Counted from the stretch's first letter, positions 33,203-44,536 are shown. The stretch: 64,000 bases of DNA from Ampelomyces quisqualis (GCA_018398575.1 JAGTXZ010000020.1:2542001-2606000); one strand, 5' to 3'. Notes: generated by a model from the letters alone, not told the origin. Made by a program: numbers and translations.

Positions 33203-36200
33203 TTATGCCCGTGCCCTTATGTAGTCCCTGTTCTCGATCGTAACACTCTTTGTCTTGGTTCATATTAGCAATAGCCTGCAGTTGTGAATCAAATGACATA
33301 CCATGTGGTTGACCTTGTACACGCCGACCAGGCGACTCGCAAGCTCGAACATGTTGTTTCGCAGTGAGATGACAATGAACTGCGCGTTCTTGGTCCTCTC
33401 TTTGATGTAGCTCGCCACGATGCTCACATTCCTGAAGTCCAGCGCAGCATCGATCTCGTCCATGACGTACAACGGTGTTGGCTTGTAGTAATGTAGCGCA
33501 AAGACTAGCGCCAAAGACGACAAGGTCTTTTCGCCTCCAGACAGATTCCCAATGTCCTTCCAAGACTTTTGTGGTGGCTTGACCGAGAAGTTGATGCCTT
33601 CAGTGAAGGCACTAAGCGAGTCGATATACTCAAGTTGAGCGTTGCCACCCATCGTGATCAATTGATACATCTCCTTGAGACGAGCACTTATTATGTCGAA
33701 TCCATCTTTGAAAGTGCGGTCCCTAAGATCGTTCAGCTCTTTGAACCTGCGCTTCATTTCGTCTCGAGATGACAGCACTTCGGCGAGATCGGAAGATCGA
33801 GCAGCGTGCTCTTCGACCCGCTTGCGGTATTCAGCTAGAACAGCGAGATCGACTTGTGTGGATTCTAGCTTCTTCTCAAGATGTGCTATTTCGTCCTTAA
33901 GAGTAGCCCTGGACAGATCCTGCAGCTCGTCCTTGCTGTAAGATGGGAGGCCTTGTTCACCTTCTTGGTCCTCGCCCATGTCACTAGGAAAACTGTCAGT
34001 TGCGCTCAAATGACGATGATGGCGTACATACTTGATGTCCTGATATGTCAGCTTGCTCAGCTTATCATGGAAGTAGGCTTGCTTCTTCTGATACTCGTTC
34101 AGGGTCTTTTGGCCCTCTTCAAGCTTATTCCGCATTTCTATCTCGAGAGCACGAGACTCGTTGATTTCTGCTGTCTTTCCATCAAGTTCTTTCTTCAAGA
34201 GCTGCAGCTCCTCCTTGCGTGTCTCCAGTGCCTGCATGTTCTATTAGGTGGGTATTTGAAATGGTAGCTCGTATTACTCACGTCTTGCGCCTCTTCAGCT
34301 TGCTGCCTGATGCCAGATACATCACTTTGCTGGGATGCAATGTCTTCTTCGACTTTCTCAGACTCAGTGGCGAGTTTTTCGAGCTCTTTAACAGCATCTT
34401 TATGAGCTTTCTCGTGCTTGGTGCGCTGTTTCTCTTCTTTTGATTTCGAAATCTCGGCGTTGGAGCATTGTTCCGTCAAGGTGTCGATCTGCTGCTTCAG
34501 CCCATCAACCTTTGCTTTTTGACTACGTAGCTTGACGCCGCCAATCTCCATGATCTTATCTTGCAATGCCTTGATCTCGTTTTCGACGTCGGCAGTCTCA
34601 GCATGTAGTTTCGAGACCTCTTTCTCTGCTGAAGTAATATTCTTCTCCAAAGATGAAATACGGCCCTTGTCCGACTTGGACGATGCTTGTTCCCTGCTCA
34701 ATTCCTTGATTCGCCGTTGACTATCAGCGATGTTGCGGTCGTAGCTTCCCAATTCGAGTGCAAGCTTCTGGGCTTTGGTCTCGAGCTCTGGTATTTGCTG
34801 GCGCAGGTCACGCAACGTTGTTTCAAGCTCTCGAAGCTCCTGTTGAAACTCTACAAAAGTCTGCTCCAAGGTATCGCGATCCTGCTCGAGCTTGTTGACC
34901 TGATCCTTAGACACGTCCGAAGCAAGCTTAGACGACATTTTCCCCTTGACAACCCGGCTGCCACCACCACTCATGGTTCCCGCAGTGTCGATGAGGTTGC
35001 CATCTAGAGTGACGACACGCCATCGTTTCGCACCATAAGCAATTCGCTCTGCTTGGTTCAGATCTTTGGCGACCAAAGTGTTCGTAAGTACCTGGAAGAA
35101 GGCGGGCCGAAGCTTCTCATCTTTTGGCTTGACGAGATCGAAAAGACGGGGGACATCCTCAGGGGTCTGGACCGGCGACATGTCGCGTTTCGCAAGTCTG
35201 TCAAGTATTATGAAATTGGCGCGACCAAGAGTGTTCTTGCGCAGGTGTTCGATGCACTGCTGTCCAGATTCCACAGTATCTACCACCATGTTGTCTAGCT
35301 GAGGGCAAGCGGTTGAAATGGCGACATCGTACTTCTGGTCAATGGCACCCAGGTTGCCAAGTCGGCCGTGAAACCCGTCGATTCGGCCAGATTCCTTCAG
35401 ACGCATGAGACCAGCCAAAACGTTGCCTTGGCTTTGAGCCGACGAAAGACTGGCGCGAGCTTCATCGGCTTTGGCGCGTGCACCCAAAAGTTTCGATCGG
35501 AGCGTGGGTTCTTTCCGCGTGAGACTTTCAATGTCGATTTGTGATTGCTGTGCCTCTTTCTCAATCCTTTGCTTCTCAGCTTTGCACGCGTCCAGCTCGG
35601 CGGCCTTCGTCTGCTTGGACTCCTCTAGAGCCTCGATCTTCGCCTCTACTTCAGCGATGCCCTTTGTGCCTGCATTCTCACGCTCACGGAGAATTTCGAG
35701 CTCGCTTTGAGCAACTGCTATGGCGGACTGTTTCTCATTCAGTTTCGCACTCCATGGCTCCAATGACTTTTGCTTAGCAGCAATCTCATCAGAAAGGCCC
35801 TGAGTCTTGCCAGCCAGACTGAGGCGAATGACTTCAAGCTCCTTTTCCTCTGCTTTCATGCTCTCTTCAAGATCAGCTATTTCCCCCGTGTAGCGTTCGA
35901 TATCAGCCGCGTATTGTTTCGTAAGGGTTTCTGCGCCGGATTTGCCAAAGCTGCTGGTCTCCAGGGTCTTTTCGAGCTTCTTCTGCTTTGCTGCAAGGAA
36001 CTTCTTCTTCTCTTCGAACTTGACGGTTTCCTTGTCGATACGGGCCACTTCCTTCTGGAGCTCCTGATTCTGCTTTTCGAGCTGTTCACATTCCTTTGCT
36101 CCTTTCTTGTAACGTCGATCGAGCTGCTTCGTTTCTTCTTCGCTGCCCTGATGCTTTTGAAGCTCTTCATCGAGGTCGGCCTGCATCTGACCAACAGACT

Positions 36201-37737
36201 CCTGCGTCACTTCGATGTGGTCGTCAAACTCGGCAATGTAGATCTGGTACAGTGTAGACTGCTTGACCGCTAGCTGGTTTTCGTCCCGTATATAAGTCAA
36301 AGCCTTATTCTTCCTGTCTTCGAGTCCACTCTTTTCTCTTTCGACAAGCTGGACGCGGCCTTGCTTTTCCCGACATACCTCGTTGAGGGTTTCCACTTCA
36401 ACGGCGGCCTCTTCGATGGGTTTCTTATACTTCGTCGTGCCAATAATGTCTTCTAGATACTCAAGCAGGCCATCGTCATGTTCGCCCTTAGCCATTGGTT
36501 TCATCTGCGCGATAGCTTCAACCTCACCTTGCAGGATGAGGAAGCGCTTGTGGTCCAGATCGACTCCTCTGTCCTTCAGTAGCGTTGTGACGATGGTGAA
36601 TGTAGACTCTTTCCGGTTGATGTAGTATTTGCTCGAATTGTTCTTGAAGGCGCGACGCGATATGACTAGCTGCGAGTTGGGAATTACCTCGTGCCCACCA
36701 CTCGGAAGGTCCTTGACTTCTTGGAAGTGCACTTCAACGTCACAGAAATCCAAATCTTGGAAGCCAGCCGAGTTGTGGATCAGTGCAGAGAGTTTGCCTT
36801 GCCTCATCTTGCTTGCACGGAAGCCAAAGACGAAGAGCAGCGAGTCGATGACATTCGACTTCCCAGATCCATTAGGCCCCACTACTGCCGAGAATGAAGC
36901 GTCGAAGGGCCCGACCTCTTGACGACCAGCATAACTTTTGAAATTCGTCATCACAAGCCAGGTAATGACTGTCCTCTGCGCTGGTGGCTCAGGTCCGTGT
37001 AGTGGTGGCTGAGCAGCAGCTCGGCGCTGCGCTAGGATCTCCGCCGGTCGCTCCATTGTTGTCTGCTGCGAACTCACATTCTCCACAACGCTTGGCTGGG
37101 AGTGTAGAATCGCTTCTGGTTCCGTCTCTGTTGTTGGTATTGGTGTCTCCTCCTCGGGTTCGATTTGTGTGGCATGCGCGAGCGGCTCAGATGTTGGCTG
37201 AGGCGCTGGGGTGTCTGCGTTCAGAGTGCTTTCCATTTGGTCAGTGACAGGTGTCTCTGTGACAGTTGTAGTCTCTGTCGCTGTATCGGCTTCTAACACC
37301 ATCGTGGGCTCAGGCTCCGGGGTCACCGATGGCTCCGGTGTGGGTAGCTGTGAGCTTACCTCCACATCTGAAGCTACTACTGATACGCGAGGTTTCCTAC
37401 CACGCTTTTTCGGAACGGATTTCGAGGGCGAGGGCAGTCGCGCAATCTCTTGGGCCGGTGTAAACAACTGCGTCGGCTCAACTGATCCCGTAACGCGCGG
37501 CCGCCGCCGTGAGGTTGGTTTGGGTGTCACATTCTCATCTGCTGCTGCAGCCTTCCGTGGCCGTCCCCGGCCTCTGCCAGTCTTAAGTGGGGCCGGTGCC
37601 GGTGTGAATTCTTCCTCCTCTTCCTGGACCTCTGGTGTGGGTGTTCGATTTTCCTCCTCCTCCGAATGGTCGACGACGGGCGCTTTTCGCCGTGTCGCAG
37701 CGGCGCGTGTAGACTTGCGCGGGGATAACGAGGCCAT
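33203..37737 (-). CDS. SMC4: Condensin subunit SMC4
   Basis: Exons complement(33203..33253, 33302..33983, 34032..34240, 34282..37737); introns of 48, 48 and 41 nt; 1465 aa. An N-terminal tail of about 255 residues is rich in Pro, Thr and Glu with AT-hook-like GRGRGRPRK. The ATPase head follows: Walker A GPNGSGKSNV (286-295), then two long coiled coils around a hinge (about 730-900, ending near GTMSGGGS), the signature LSGGEKTLSSLALVF, Walker B YVMDEIDAALD and the C-terminal VGVYKVNHM segment. The short TKSVTIENRD ending typical of SMC4 comes from the last 51-nt exon. With SMC2 and the non-SMC subunits it forms condensin, which compacts chromosomes by ATP-driven loop extrusion. The middle intron (33984-34031) is a multiple of three with no stop, so its retention would add 16 residues. 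Confidence 0.95.
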
Positions 37738-38886
37738 CCTGACTGTTTCTGTGAGGTCAGTGAGCAGACGCGGGACTGTTTGCTGATGTTTGGGTTGTGC
37801 GACTGCGACTTGTGCATGTTGTGTTCAAGACGCACGGACAAACATGCAAAACGCGCTAAGCACGTTTGTCACCCCGCGCTCAAGTCGCTCCACCTGAAAC
37901 ACCATGTTGATGACAGTGTCATGGTTCTATCGAGTATGTACGGAGTACTTGTTGTGCAAGTGTTTTGCCCAACTCTCCTTCCTTGTCATTGTGACTCAAC
38001 TTCAACTCCTCCGCCACATCCCTTTGAAAGTGTGGACGATACCTGCTGCAACAAGTTGGTCATGCCATACACTATCACACACAATCCTGCACCCTTATCC
38101 AACTTTCCTGAACAGTCGACCATCGTGTATCTCCGTCGGCGGAAGACGATACTTGATTTGTGGCCTTGACGGATCTGCCTGCAGCACAGCACGCTCCGCC
38201 GTATCACGGCCGTCTGCCGTGGGGCACTGGGTTGAGCTGTTCTCTAGTGCCTTCTGCGCCTTGTTCTTACCCTTGGTCTCCAGGGCACGCCTTTCCCACG
38301 GAAAATCAGTGCCCGTCTGGTCAAGGTCCCTATGTAACATACATTTCGGTGATCATGTGGTTCGTGCATAGAGTGATAGATTTTACCTAGCTGCGGAGTA
38401 CGCTTGTTTGAGATGTCTTTATGCGGTATAGTTGGCAGGATACATTGTTACAATCTCGCCGGATCATATGTATGAAGGCTGAGTGAAGGGGCCTTGTGTA
38501 CAACTTTGAAGAGCGCGGCGTGTTGGCATGGAACGATGTCACTCATTCTATTGTTATGCGTGCGGCGATTGTCTCTCGGATTTATTATGAGGAGTGATGA
38601 TAGCACACGACAACACGACCAAGTCGTTATCCTGCGCATTTGATGCCCCGAGATCCAATATCAGCTGTGAAGTTGCGAACGGACGACATTCACATGCCTT
38701 GGTGGCCCGTGGGGGGCTTGAAGGTGGGTCTGCATGGCGACGCTAGCCAATACAAGACTAGCGGCTCGCTTCGCATGTTCCCCACCAAGCCGCTCAATTT
38801 GAATTCGAACTTTTCGACATCCAGACGCCAACCTCGACATTCACTTCCCAAGGACCAGAAACGATTGACTACCTCACACACTAGCC
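37738..38886. other. Divergent intergenic region between SMC4 and RPL12
   Basis: About 1.1 kb with no supported gene. It contains one exact TACGGAGTA word (37939-37947) and the promoters of SMC4 and RPL12. Minus-strand frames such as 38095-38340 are Lys/Arg-rich but have no family. Confidence 0.55.
37939..37947 (+). repeat. TACGGAGTA word, copy 1
   Basis: Exact 9-mer in the SMC4-RPL12 space; followed by CTT. It is one of five exact copies between 37.9 and 42.2 kb (others at 39806, 41766, 41931 and 42195). Confidence 0.9.
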
Positions 38887-39506
38887 ATGCGTGAGTATCA
38901 TCCTTCTGGTCGGCTTCGACAGCCAGGCTAATGAACCTCAGCCCCCAAGATCGATCCCTCCGAGGTCAAGGTGATCCACCTCCGTGCGACTGGTGGTGAA
39001 ATCGGTGCCTCATCTGCACTCGCCCCCAAGATCGGTCCTCTTGGTCTCTCGCCTAAGAGTACGTCCTCCCACTCCCAGCCCTCCATTTTAAGAGTACCAT
39101 CCACTTTCAAACATGCTAACAGCGCGCAGAGGTCGGTGAAGATATCGCCAAAGCCACTGGTGACTGGAAGGGTCTCCGTGTCACTGTCAAGTTGACTATC
39201 CAAAACCGTCAAGCCGCCGTCTCCGTCGTTCCCTCCGCATCGTCTCTTGTCATCAAGGCCCTTAAAGAGCCACCCCGAGACCGTAAGAAGGAGAAGAACA
39301 TCAAGCACACCAAGAGCATCCCCCTCGATGAGATTATCAACATTGCCCGCACGATGAGGTTCAAGTCCATGTCCAAGGACTTGAAAGGTACCGTCAAGGA
39401 GATTCTCGGAACTGCTTTCAGCACTGGCTGCCAGGTTGACGGTCGCAGCCCCAAGGCCATCTCTGACGACATTGAGTCTGGCGAGATTGAGATTCCTGAG
39501 GAGTAA
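38887..39506 (+). CDS. RPL12: 60S ribosomal protein uL11 (RPL12)
   Basis: Exons 38887..38890, 38942..39058 and 39130..39506; introns of 51 and 71 nt; 165 aa, the exact family length. The first exon is only 4 nt: the ATG and one base of codon 2. Spliced sequence reads MPPKIDPSEVKVIHLRATGG, then EIGASSALAPKIGPLGLSPK, KKVGEDIAKATGDWKGLRV and the C-terminal TVKEILGTAFSTGCQVDG. uL11 with the P-stalk base binds the GTPase-associated centre of 25S rRNA and recruits elongation factors. Exon 2 ends inside the LSPKKVGED segment with phase kept. A tiny first coding exon with an intron directly behind the ATG is usual for fungal ribosomal protein genes, where first introns affect expression. Confidence 0.96.
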
Positions 39507-39805
39507 ACCCTCCAGCATTGGTCTGTCTCACGATCATGACGGAACGATGTGCATAAAGAGAAAGTTGCTACATAGCTGAATGAATCAATGATACCCCCTG
39601 GGCGCTACCTCTTGAACGTGCCAGGCTGCATGTCCCATTGTGAACAACTAATTCTAGCATAATTTGTGCTAGATGTCGATGTCCAGTTGCTAACAGATGT
39701 GACATGGCCTGGGACGTGTATGCGACAGCAACCTGTAATTGTCTCCTAAGACCTAAGCGTGTCGGTCTGAACATGAAAGATTCATGGATTGACCGCGATG
39801 ACGCC

Positions 39806-39814
39806 TACTCCGTA
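39806..39814 (-). repeat. TACGGAGTA word, copy 2
   Basis: Present as TACTCCGTA on the plus strand, abutting the CACGTG-bearing duplication upstream of the GNT1-like gene. Confidence 0.9.
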
Positions 39815-39856
39815 CACGTGACGCTTGTGGCCCCTCACGTGACGCTTATAGCCCCT
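39815..39856 (+). promoter_or_regulatory. Two 21-bp direct repeats each starting CACGTGACGCTT
   Basis: Units at 39815-39835 and 39836-39856 differ at two or three positions. Each begins with the palindrome CACGTG followed by AC, a core bound by bHLH factors (Cbf1/SREBP type) in fungi. They lie about 115-155 bp before the ATG at 39969, a normal promoter distance. Binding is inference. Confidence 0.5.
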
Positions 39857-39968
39857 GTACCTCGCGTCGTACCGAAGCTCCGCGCGTCCCTAACCGGCAC
39901 AGAACCACCGCTGTTTCTTACGCCACAAAGCCGACCAAAATGTCTACGACCGTCACGTCGACGACAAG

Positions 39969-41242
39969 ATGCGTCGAAAACAATCAGATGAGCTTCCACA
40001 CTTCATGAACGATCGCCAAGGGCCGGAATTCCGGTGGAACCGCCGATACACTTACTTCCTCGCCGGCTTCCTTTTCATCTGCTGGTTCCTGTATCCCTCG
40101 CACAACACATCGTCCGCGAACGGGGAGCCCATAGTCAACTGGTCGAATTATGCATACAGCCTCTACGCGACTGATAGCACGACATTGTGTCATGCCATCC
40201 TCCTTGCCGACGCGCTCGCTCGGCTAGGGAGCAAGGCAGACCGCGTCCTATTCTATCCAGAGTATTGGGACACAGTTGTGTCCGATTCAAAAGACCGAGA
40301 CAGTCAATTGCTAATATTAGCGCGCGACAAGTACAAGGTCAAACTTCAGCCGATCAAGCTGTTGACAGTAGGAGGTCGCACCAAAGGTACGAGTTCAGAG
40401 TTACACACATCGGACCCACCCTTCAAAGCTGTCACTCTGAGACAACAAGCGCGGACATGGCTAATGGCTTTGCAGATCAGTGGACAGGGACATGGGATAA
40501 ATCTGTCACCAAGTTTATGGCGTTTTCGCTTGAGTACTACGACCGCGTTATCGCCCTAGATTCCGATATCACGCTTATGCAGACCCTTGACGAGCTATTC
40601 CTTCTCCCGCAAACGCCGATTGCGATGCCTCGCGCATATTGGGCTGATAGCAAGCCATGGCCGCTGACGTCAATGCTCATGGTCATCAAACCTAATCACA
40701 AAGAACTTCGGAGATTTACGGATCGCCTGACCGGAGGAGGTGAGGAGATGCTTGTGGGCGCACACAAATTCGACATGGAGCTCATCAATGAGCGCTTCGA
40801 GGAAAGCGCGATGGTACTGCCCCACCGACCTTACGCGCTCTTGTCAGGCGAGTTGAGGCATCGCGACCATTCTGCTTATTTGGGTGATTCAAAGGAAGAG
40901 TGGGATGCCGAAAAGGTGCTGAAGGAGGCAAAGCTTGTTCATTTCAGCGACTGGCCTCTGCCCAAGCCGTGGATAATGTGGCCACTTGAAGGCCTCCAGG
41001 AGATGCAGCCCGATTGTGGTAGCAGCACGAAAACTTGTGTTGAGCGCCGCATCTGGAAGCAACTCTACAATGACTTCAGACGTCGCAGGCGAGATATTTG
41101 CAAGTTGCTGAGTGTACCTGCGCCCGAATGGCAGAAGATCAAGAGCGGAGAGCACTCACCAAATGTCACTGAAGGGACTGCCCATGCCGCGCCTCACGCT
41201 GATGGCAACGTCCATTTGGACGCGCGACGACCCTTGATGTAG
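39969..41242 (+). CDS. GNT1-like type II Golgi glycosyltransferase (GT8-related GlcNAc transferase family)
   Basis: Exons 39969..40386 and 40476..41242 with an 89-nt intron (gtacga..cag), phase 1; 394 aa. A short basic cytosolic tail is followed by one membrane segment at about residues 30-46 (TYFLAGFLFICWFLY), the layout of a type II Golgi enzyme. The catalytic domain shows YATDSTTLCHAILLADAL near the stem and the metal-binding DxD as DSD at 168-170 in VIALDSDITL, followed by SMLMVIKPNH and LSGELRHRDHSAYLG. This matches the fungal GNT1/GT8-like family, whose yeast member adds N-acetylglucosamine to N-glycans. Sugar donor here is not proven. The intron is open in frame for long stretches, so the longer unspliced frame is misleading; splicing restores KDQWTGTWDKSVTKF. 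Confidence 0.82.
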
Positions 41243-41765
41243 GCGGTGTATTTCTGAAACAAATCGGACGTAAATTGAACGGGAACGTCCCTGTTGTTTG
41301 TTCCGTCATACCCCAGACTTCGCCCCGAGCCTGCGGCGATCCTCGCGGCCGCAGTGCCACACTCTGCCACCACCTGTTCGAAGCCCCATTTTATGCCTCA
41401 AGTGCCTTTAAAGTTTAACCTGAAACATGAAATTGGGCATCGATGAAAACAGGAAAACCAGGAGGAGCATTCCCCACGTAAGCGGCCAACTACGAGATGC
41501 TCAATGTGGATGTTGAAGCTAAAAGACAAGCCTGACCATGTCAAATGCTCGAAGTGCGCAGTCCTCAACAAAGAGGGTGTCCGTATCAAGGAGGCGTCAG
41601 GACATCCCGCAGCATCGATGTGTCTTGCTTTACGAAGGTACTTCGGTGTTTAATGAGCCAAGTCGTCGTCGCAGCAATGTGCGGGGGGTCGATCGGCCTA
41701 CCCTTGGAGCAGCCGGCCTCCACAGCGCAGCGGCGCCTTCCTTCCGCAGCTCCGCCATAAGTATG

Positions 41766-41774
41766 TACTCCGTA
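41766..41774 (-). repeat. TACGGAGTA word, copy 3
   Basis: Present as TACTCCGTA on the plus strand in the space before the hexosaminidase gene. Confidence 0.9.
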
Positions 41775-41930
41775 GCTAAAGTGAAATAAATGTCTGGTCT
41801 ACGCGTACACCCCATCATTTATTGCGATCCCTTGAGTACTTCGCATTCCTGGCCTTGTTGATCACAGACATACGAGACTGAATCATCGTGGGCCAAGTTC
41901 GGTCAGCCCTTCTTCACGAGGTCGGAAGCC

Positions 41931-41939
41931 TACGGAGTA
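41931..41939 (+). repeat. TACGGAGTA word, copy 4
   Basis: Exact forward copy, followed by C as in copy 1 (TACGGAGTAC). Confidence 0.9.
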
Positions 41940-42194
41940 CCGTCTGCATGCCTACCCCGGTTCGTCCAGAAATGACCTGTCACAGCGCGCCGGTAAGGGT
42001 TGCACGAAACGGTGGCAGCCGTTTGTTTTAGCGCAGAGGGCCAATCTGCGACCCAGTGGAGGGGAGGGGACAGATCCTCCAAGAAGCACCGACCAGTGTG
42101 TACGCGGAAGGTCGTTAGCTCTTGGGTTACGGTGGCTGGCCCTTTGAGCTTGACGATTATGCAAGAGGAAATATGTGGTATCATCGTCCACACA

Positions 42195-42203
42195 TACTCC
42201 GTA
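42195..42203 (-). repeat. TACGGAGTA word, copy 5
   Basis: Present as TACTCCGTA on the plus strand, about 500 bp before the hexosaminidase ATG. Confidence 0.9.
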
Positions 42204-42697
42204 CACTTGTACGGGCTTTGGGGGCTTCAGTCGGGAGGGGTAGGTTACAGCACATTACTGCTGCCACTGTCTGGTGGTTGCGGTGCGGCACGCGGGGAGA
42301 CGCAGAGCAGGGTCTCTGTGGGCTCTCGGGCATTCAGGTGCGAGCTTTCAGTCAGAGGATCGATTCGGATGTGTGGCAAGGCTGAGTGTCGGCCTTGCTA
42401 CGGCTGCATTTGTCCATGGCGCGTGGCTCGGGTGACGTGAAGTTAGGGTACACCCCGACTAGTCGATGTCGCTCATTACCAACCTGGCCGCATACTGTGT
42501 AAGTGAGGGCTGAACGGTTCCTCGAAAAACTCTCCTGGCTTCCTTCCATTGATGATCGTTGAGTATTGTGATTCTTTCACCTTGGTTGCCATTCACATAT
42601 TGTCTCACCAAGGGTGCACCAAGGGTGCGGGTCTCCTTATATTCGACCATTTCAGTTCTTCTCACGTTCCATAAATCAACCCAAACCCAACTACACC

Positions 42698-44536
42698 ATG
42701 CACAAATTCATACTGACCTCAGTGGTCACGGCTTCGGCCTTGTTTGCAGGACATGCTGAAGCCGTCGCCGCAAACCCTCTACCCAAGCCCGCAAACATCA
42801 CTTGGGGTGATTCGGGTTGTTTCTCCGTTGGATCGCTGCATCTCCAAGGCCCGGACCACGCTGTTCTGTCCTCGGCCTTCGACCGCGTCACCAAGACAAT
42901 TGCAGAGCTGAAGTGGATCCCGGCCGCTACAGAAGCGCCGATCCGATCGTTTGAGCAGTTTCCGACGCCGACGGCTGGCGCAAAGAAGAGAAAGACCAAG
43001 CGGCAATATGGGGGCGGAAACTGCTCTTCCAATTTGCGCACCGTCTCTGTCGAGATCTCGGATACACATGCCCAGCTACAACATGGCGTTGACGAATCAT
43101 ATACGCTCGAGGTGAAATCTAGTTCTGACAGCATCGAAATCTCAGCCAAGACCGTCTACGGTGCCCTACACGCCCTCACGACTCTCCAGCAGATCACTAT
43201 CAACGATGGATCCGGCAGGATGATCATCGAGCAGCCAGTCTCAATTGACGACAAGCCTCTCTTCCCTGTTCGCGGTATCATGATCGACTCAGGTCGCAAT
43301 TATCTGTCCAAGAAGAAAATCATGGAGCAAGTCGACGGCATGTCGCTTTCCAAGCTCAACGTTCTTCATTGGCATTTGATTGACAACCAGGCCTGGCCGG
43401 TCGAGATCAAGGCTTACCCGGAGATGACCGAGGATGCATACTCCCCTAACGAAGTTTACACCCAAGACACTCTGAAGGAGATCATCAGCTACGCCGCTGC
43501 CCGAGGTGTCCGCATCATACCCGAGATCGACATGCCTGGTCACGCAAGCTCTGGCTGGGAGCAGATAGATGAGTCAATACTGACATGCCAAAACAGCTGG
43601 TGGTCCAACGATGTCTGGCCCAAGCACACAGCCGTGCAACCTAACCCCGGCCAGCTCGACATTCTCAACAACAAGACATACGAAGTGACAGCTCAAGTCT
43701 ACAAGGAGATTGCAACCATCTTCCCCGACAACTGGTTCCACATTGGTGGTGACGAGCTCTTCGCCAACTGCAACAACTTCAGCACCCTCGGCCTAGCGTG
43801 GTTCAACTCTGGAAAGTCTATGGGCGACCTATACCAATACTGGGTCGACAAGGCCATCCCCAACTTCCGCAACCAAGTCAACAAGACCTTTGTCATGTGG
43901 GAAGACGTCAAGCTCTCAGCCGACGTAGCCGCTACTGGCGTGGTTTCCAAAGACATTGTGCTCCAAGCATGGAACAACGGTCTTGACCACATCTCGAACC
44001 TCACCTCCCAAGGCTATAGGGTCATTGTTTCGTCTTCCGACTTCATCTACCTCGACTGTGGCAATGGCGGCTACGTCTCTAACGACCCACGCTACAACGT
44101 CCTCGTCAACCCCAACGCCACCGACGGCGGCGCAAACTTCAACTGGGGCGGCCTAGGTGGTTCCTGGTGCGCGCCATACAAAACATGGCAGCGCATCTAC
44201 GACTACGACTTCACTTACAACCTCACCGCAACGCAAAAGTCGCTTGTTCAGGGTGCTATTGCGCCATTGTTCGGCGAGCAAGTCGACGACACCATTGTCA
44301 GCCAGAAAATGTGGCCGCGCGCTGCTGCGCTCGCAGAGCTGGTCTGGTCCGGCAACCGCGATGCAAACGGCAAGAAGCGCACGACCGAGCTGACGCAGCG
44401 CATCTTGAACTTTAGAGAATACTTGCTTGCCAACGGCGTACAGGCTGCGCCGCTTATGCCCAAGTACTGCGCGCAGCACCCGCATGAGTGCGATTTGTAC
44501 TTGGATCAGGATGTTCACAAGGACTCTGTTGCATGA
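42698..44536 (+). CDS. nagA: Secreted GH20 beta-N-acetylhexosaminidase
   Basis: Single exon, 612 aa. The start MHKFILTSVVTASALFAGHA gives a signal peptide; the frame continues upstream to 42614 but without a leader-like start. A non-catalytic GH20 N-terminal domain with a short propeptide-like KKRKTKRQ site (near residue 105) precedes the (beta/alpha)8 domain: GIMIDSGRNYL, LHWHLIDNQAWPVEI, RIIPEIDMPGHASSGW and FHIGGDE with the catalytic pair Asp352-Glu353. The C-terminus ends with paired cysteines (YCAQHPHECD). The enzyme releases terminal GlcNAc from chitobiose and glycans, and works with chitinases in wall turnover and autolysis. The dibasic site suits the known processing of fungal hexosaminidases into an associated propeptide. 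Length is typical. Confidence 0.95.
   Translation: MHKFILTSVVTASALFAGHAEAVAANPLPKPANITWGDSGCFSVGSLHLQGPDHAVLSSAFDRVTKTIAELKWIPAATEAPIRSFEQFPTPTAGAKKRKTKRQYGGGNCSSNLRTVSVEISDTHAQLQHGVDESYTLEVKSSSDSIEISAKTVYGALHALTTLQQITINDGSGRMIIEQPVSIDDKPLFPVRGIMIDSGRNYLSKKKIMEQVDGMSLSKLNVLHWHLIDNQAWPVEIKAYPEMTEDAYSPNEVYTQDTLKEIISYAAARGVRIIPEIDMPGHASSGWEQIDESILTCQNSWWSNDVWPKHTAVQPNPGQLDILNNKTYEVTAQVYKEIATIFPDNWFHIGGDELFANCNNFSTLGLAWFNSGKSMGDLYQYWVDKAIPNFRNQVNKTFVMWEDVKLSADVAATGVVSKDIVLQAWNNGLDHISNLTSQGYRVIVSSSDFIYLDCGNGGYVSNDPRYNVLVNPNATDGGANFNWGGLGGSWCAPYKTWQRIYDYDFTYNLTATQKSLVQGAIAPLFGEQVDDTIVSQKMWPRAAALAELVWSGNRDANGKKRTTELTQRILNFREYLLANGVQAAPLMPKYCAQHPHECDLYLDQDVHKDSVA

Larger units (their letters stand above)
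39507..39968. other. Intergenic region with paired CACGTG boxes
   Basis: Space between RPL12 and the GNT1-like gene. The right part holds a TACTCCGTA word (39806-39814) directly followed by a 21-bp tandem duplication with CACGTGAC in each copy. The left part is 3' flank of RPL12. Confidence 0.6.
41243..42697. other. Intergenic region with three TACGGAGTA words
   Basis: About 1.45 kb with no supported gene. Three exact copies of TACGGAGTA or its complement lie at 41766, 41931 and 42195. Frames such as 42000-42440 have no family resemblance and unusual composition. The hexosaminidase promoter occupies the right end. Confidence 0.6.

Noticed and set aside
35770..36273. 167-codon plus-strand Leu/Phe-rich frame inside SMC4
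   Set aside because: Antisense of Lys/Glu-rich coiled coil, which always reads as Leu/Phe/Ser on the other strand; not a membrane protein.
42000..42440. 146-codon plus-strand frame before the hexosaminidase
   Set aside because: Cys/Gly/Arg-rich random-looking composition, no motif; lies in promoter DNA.
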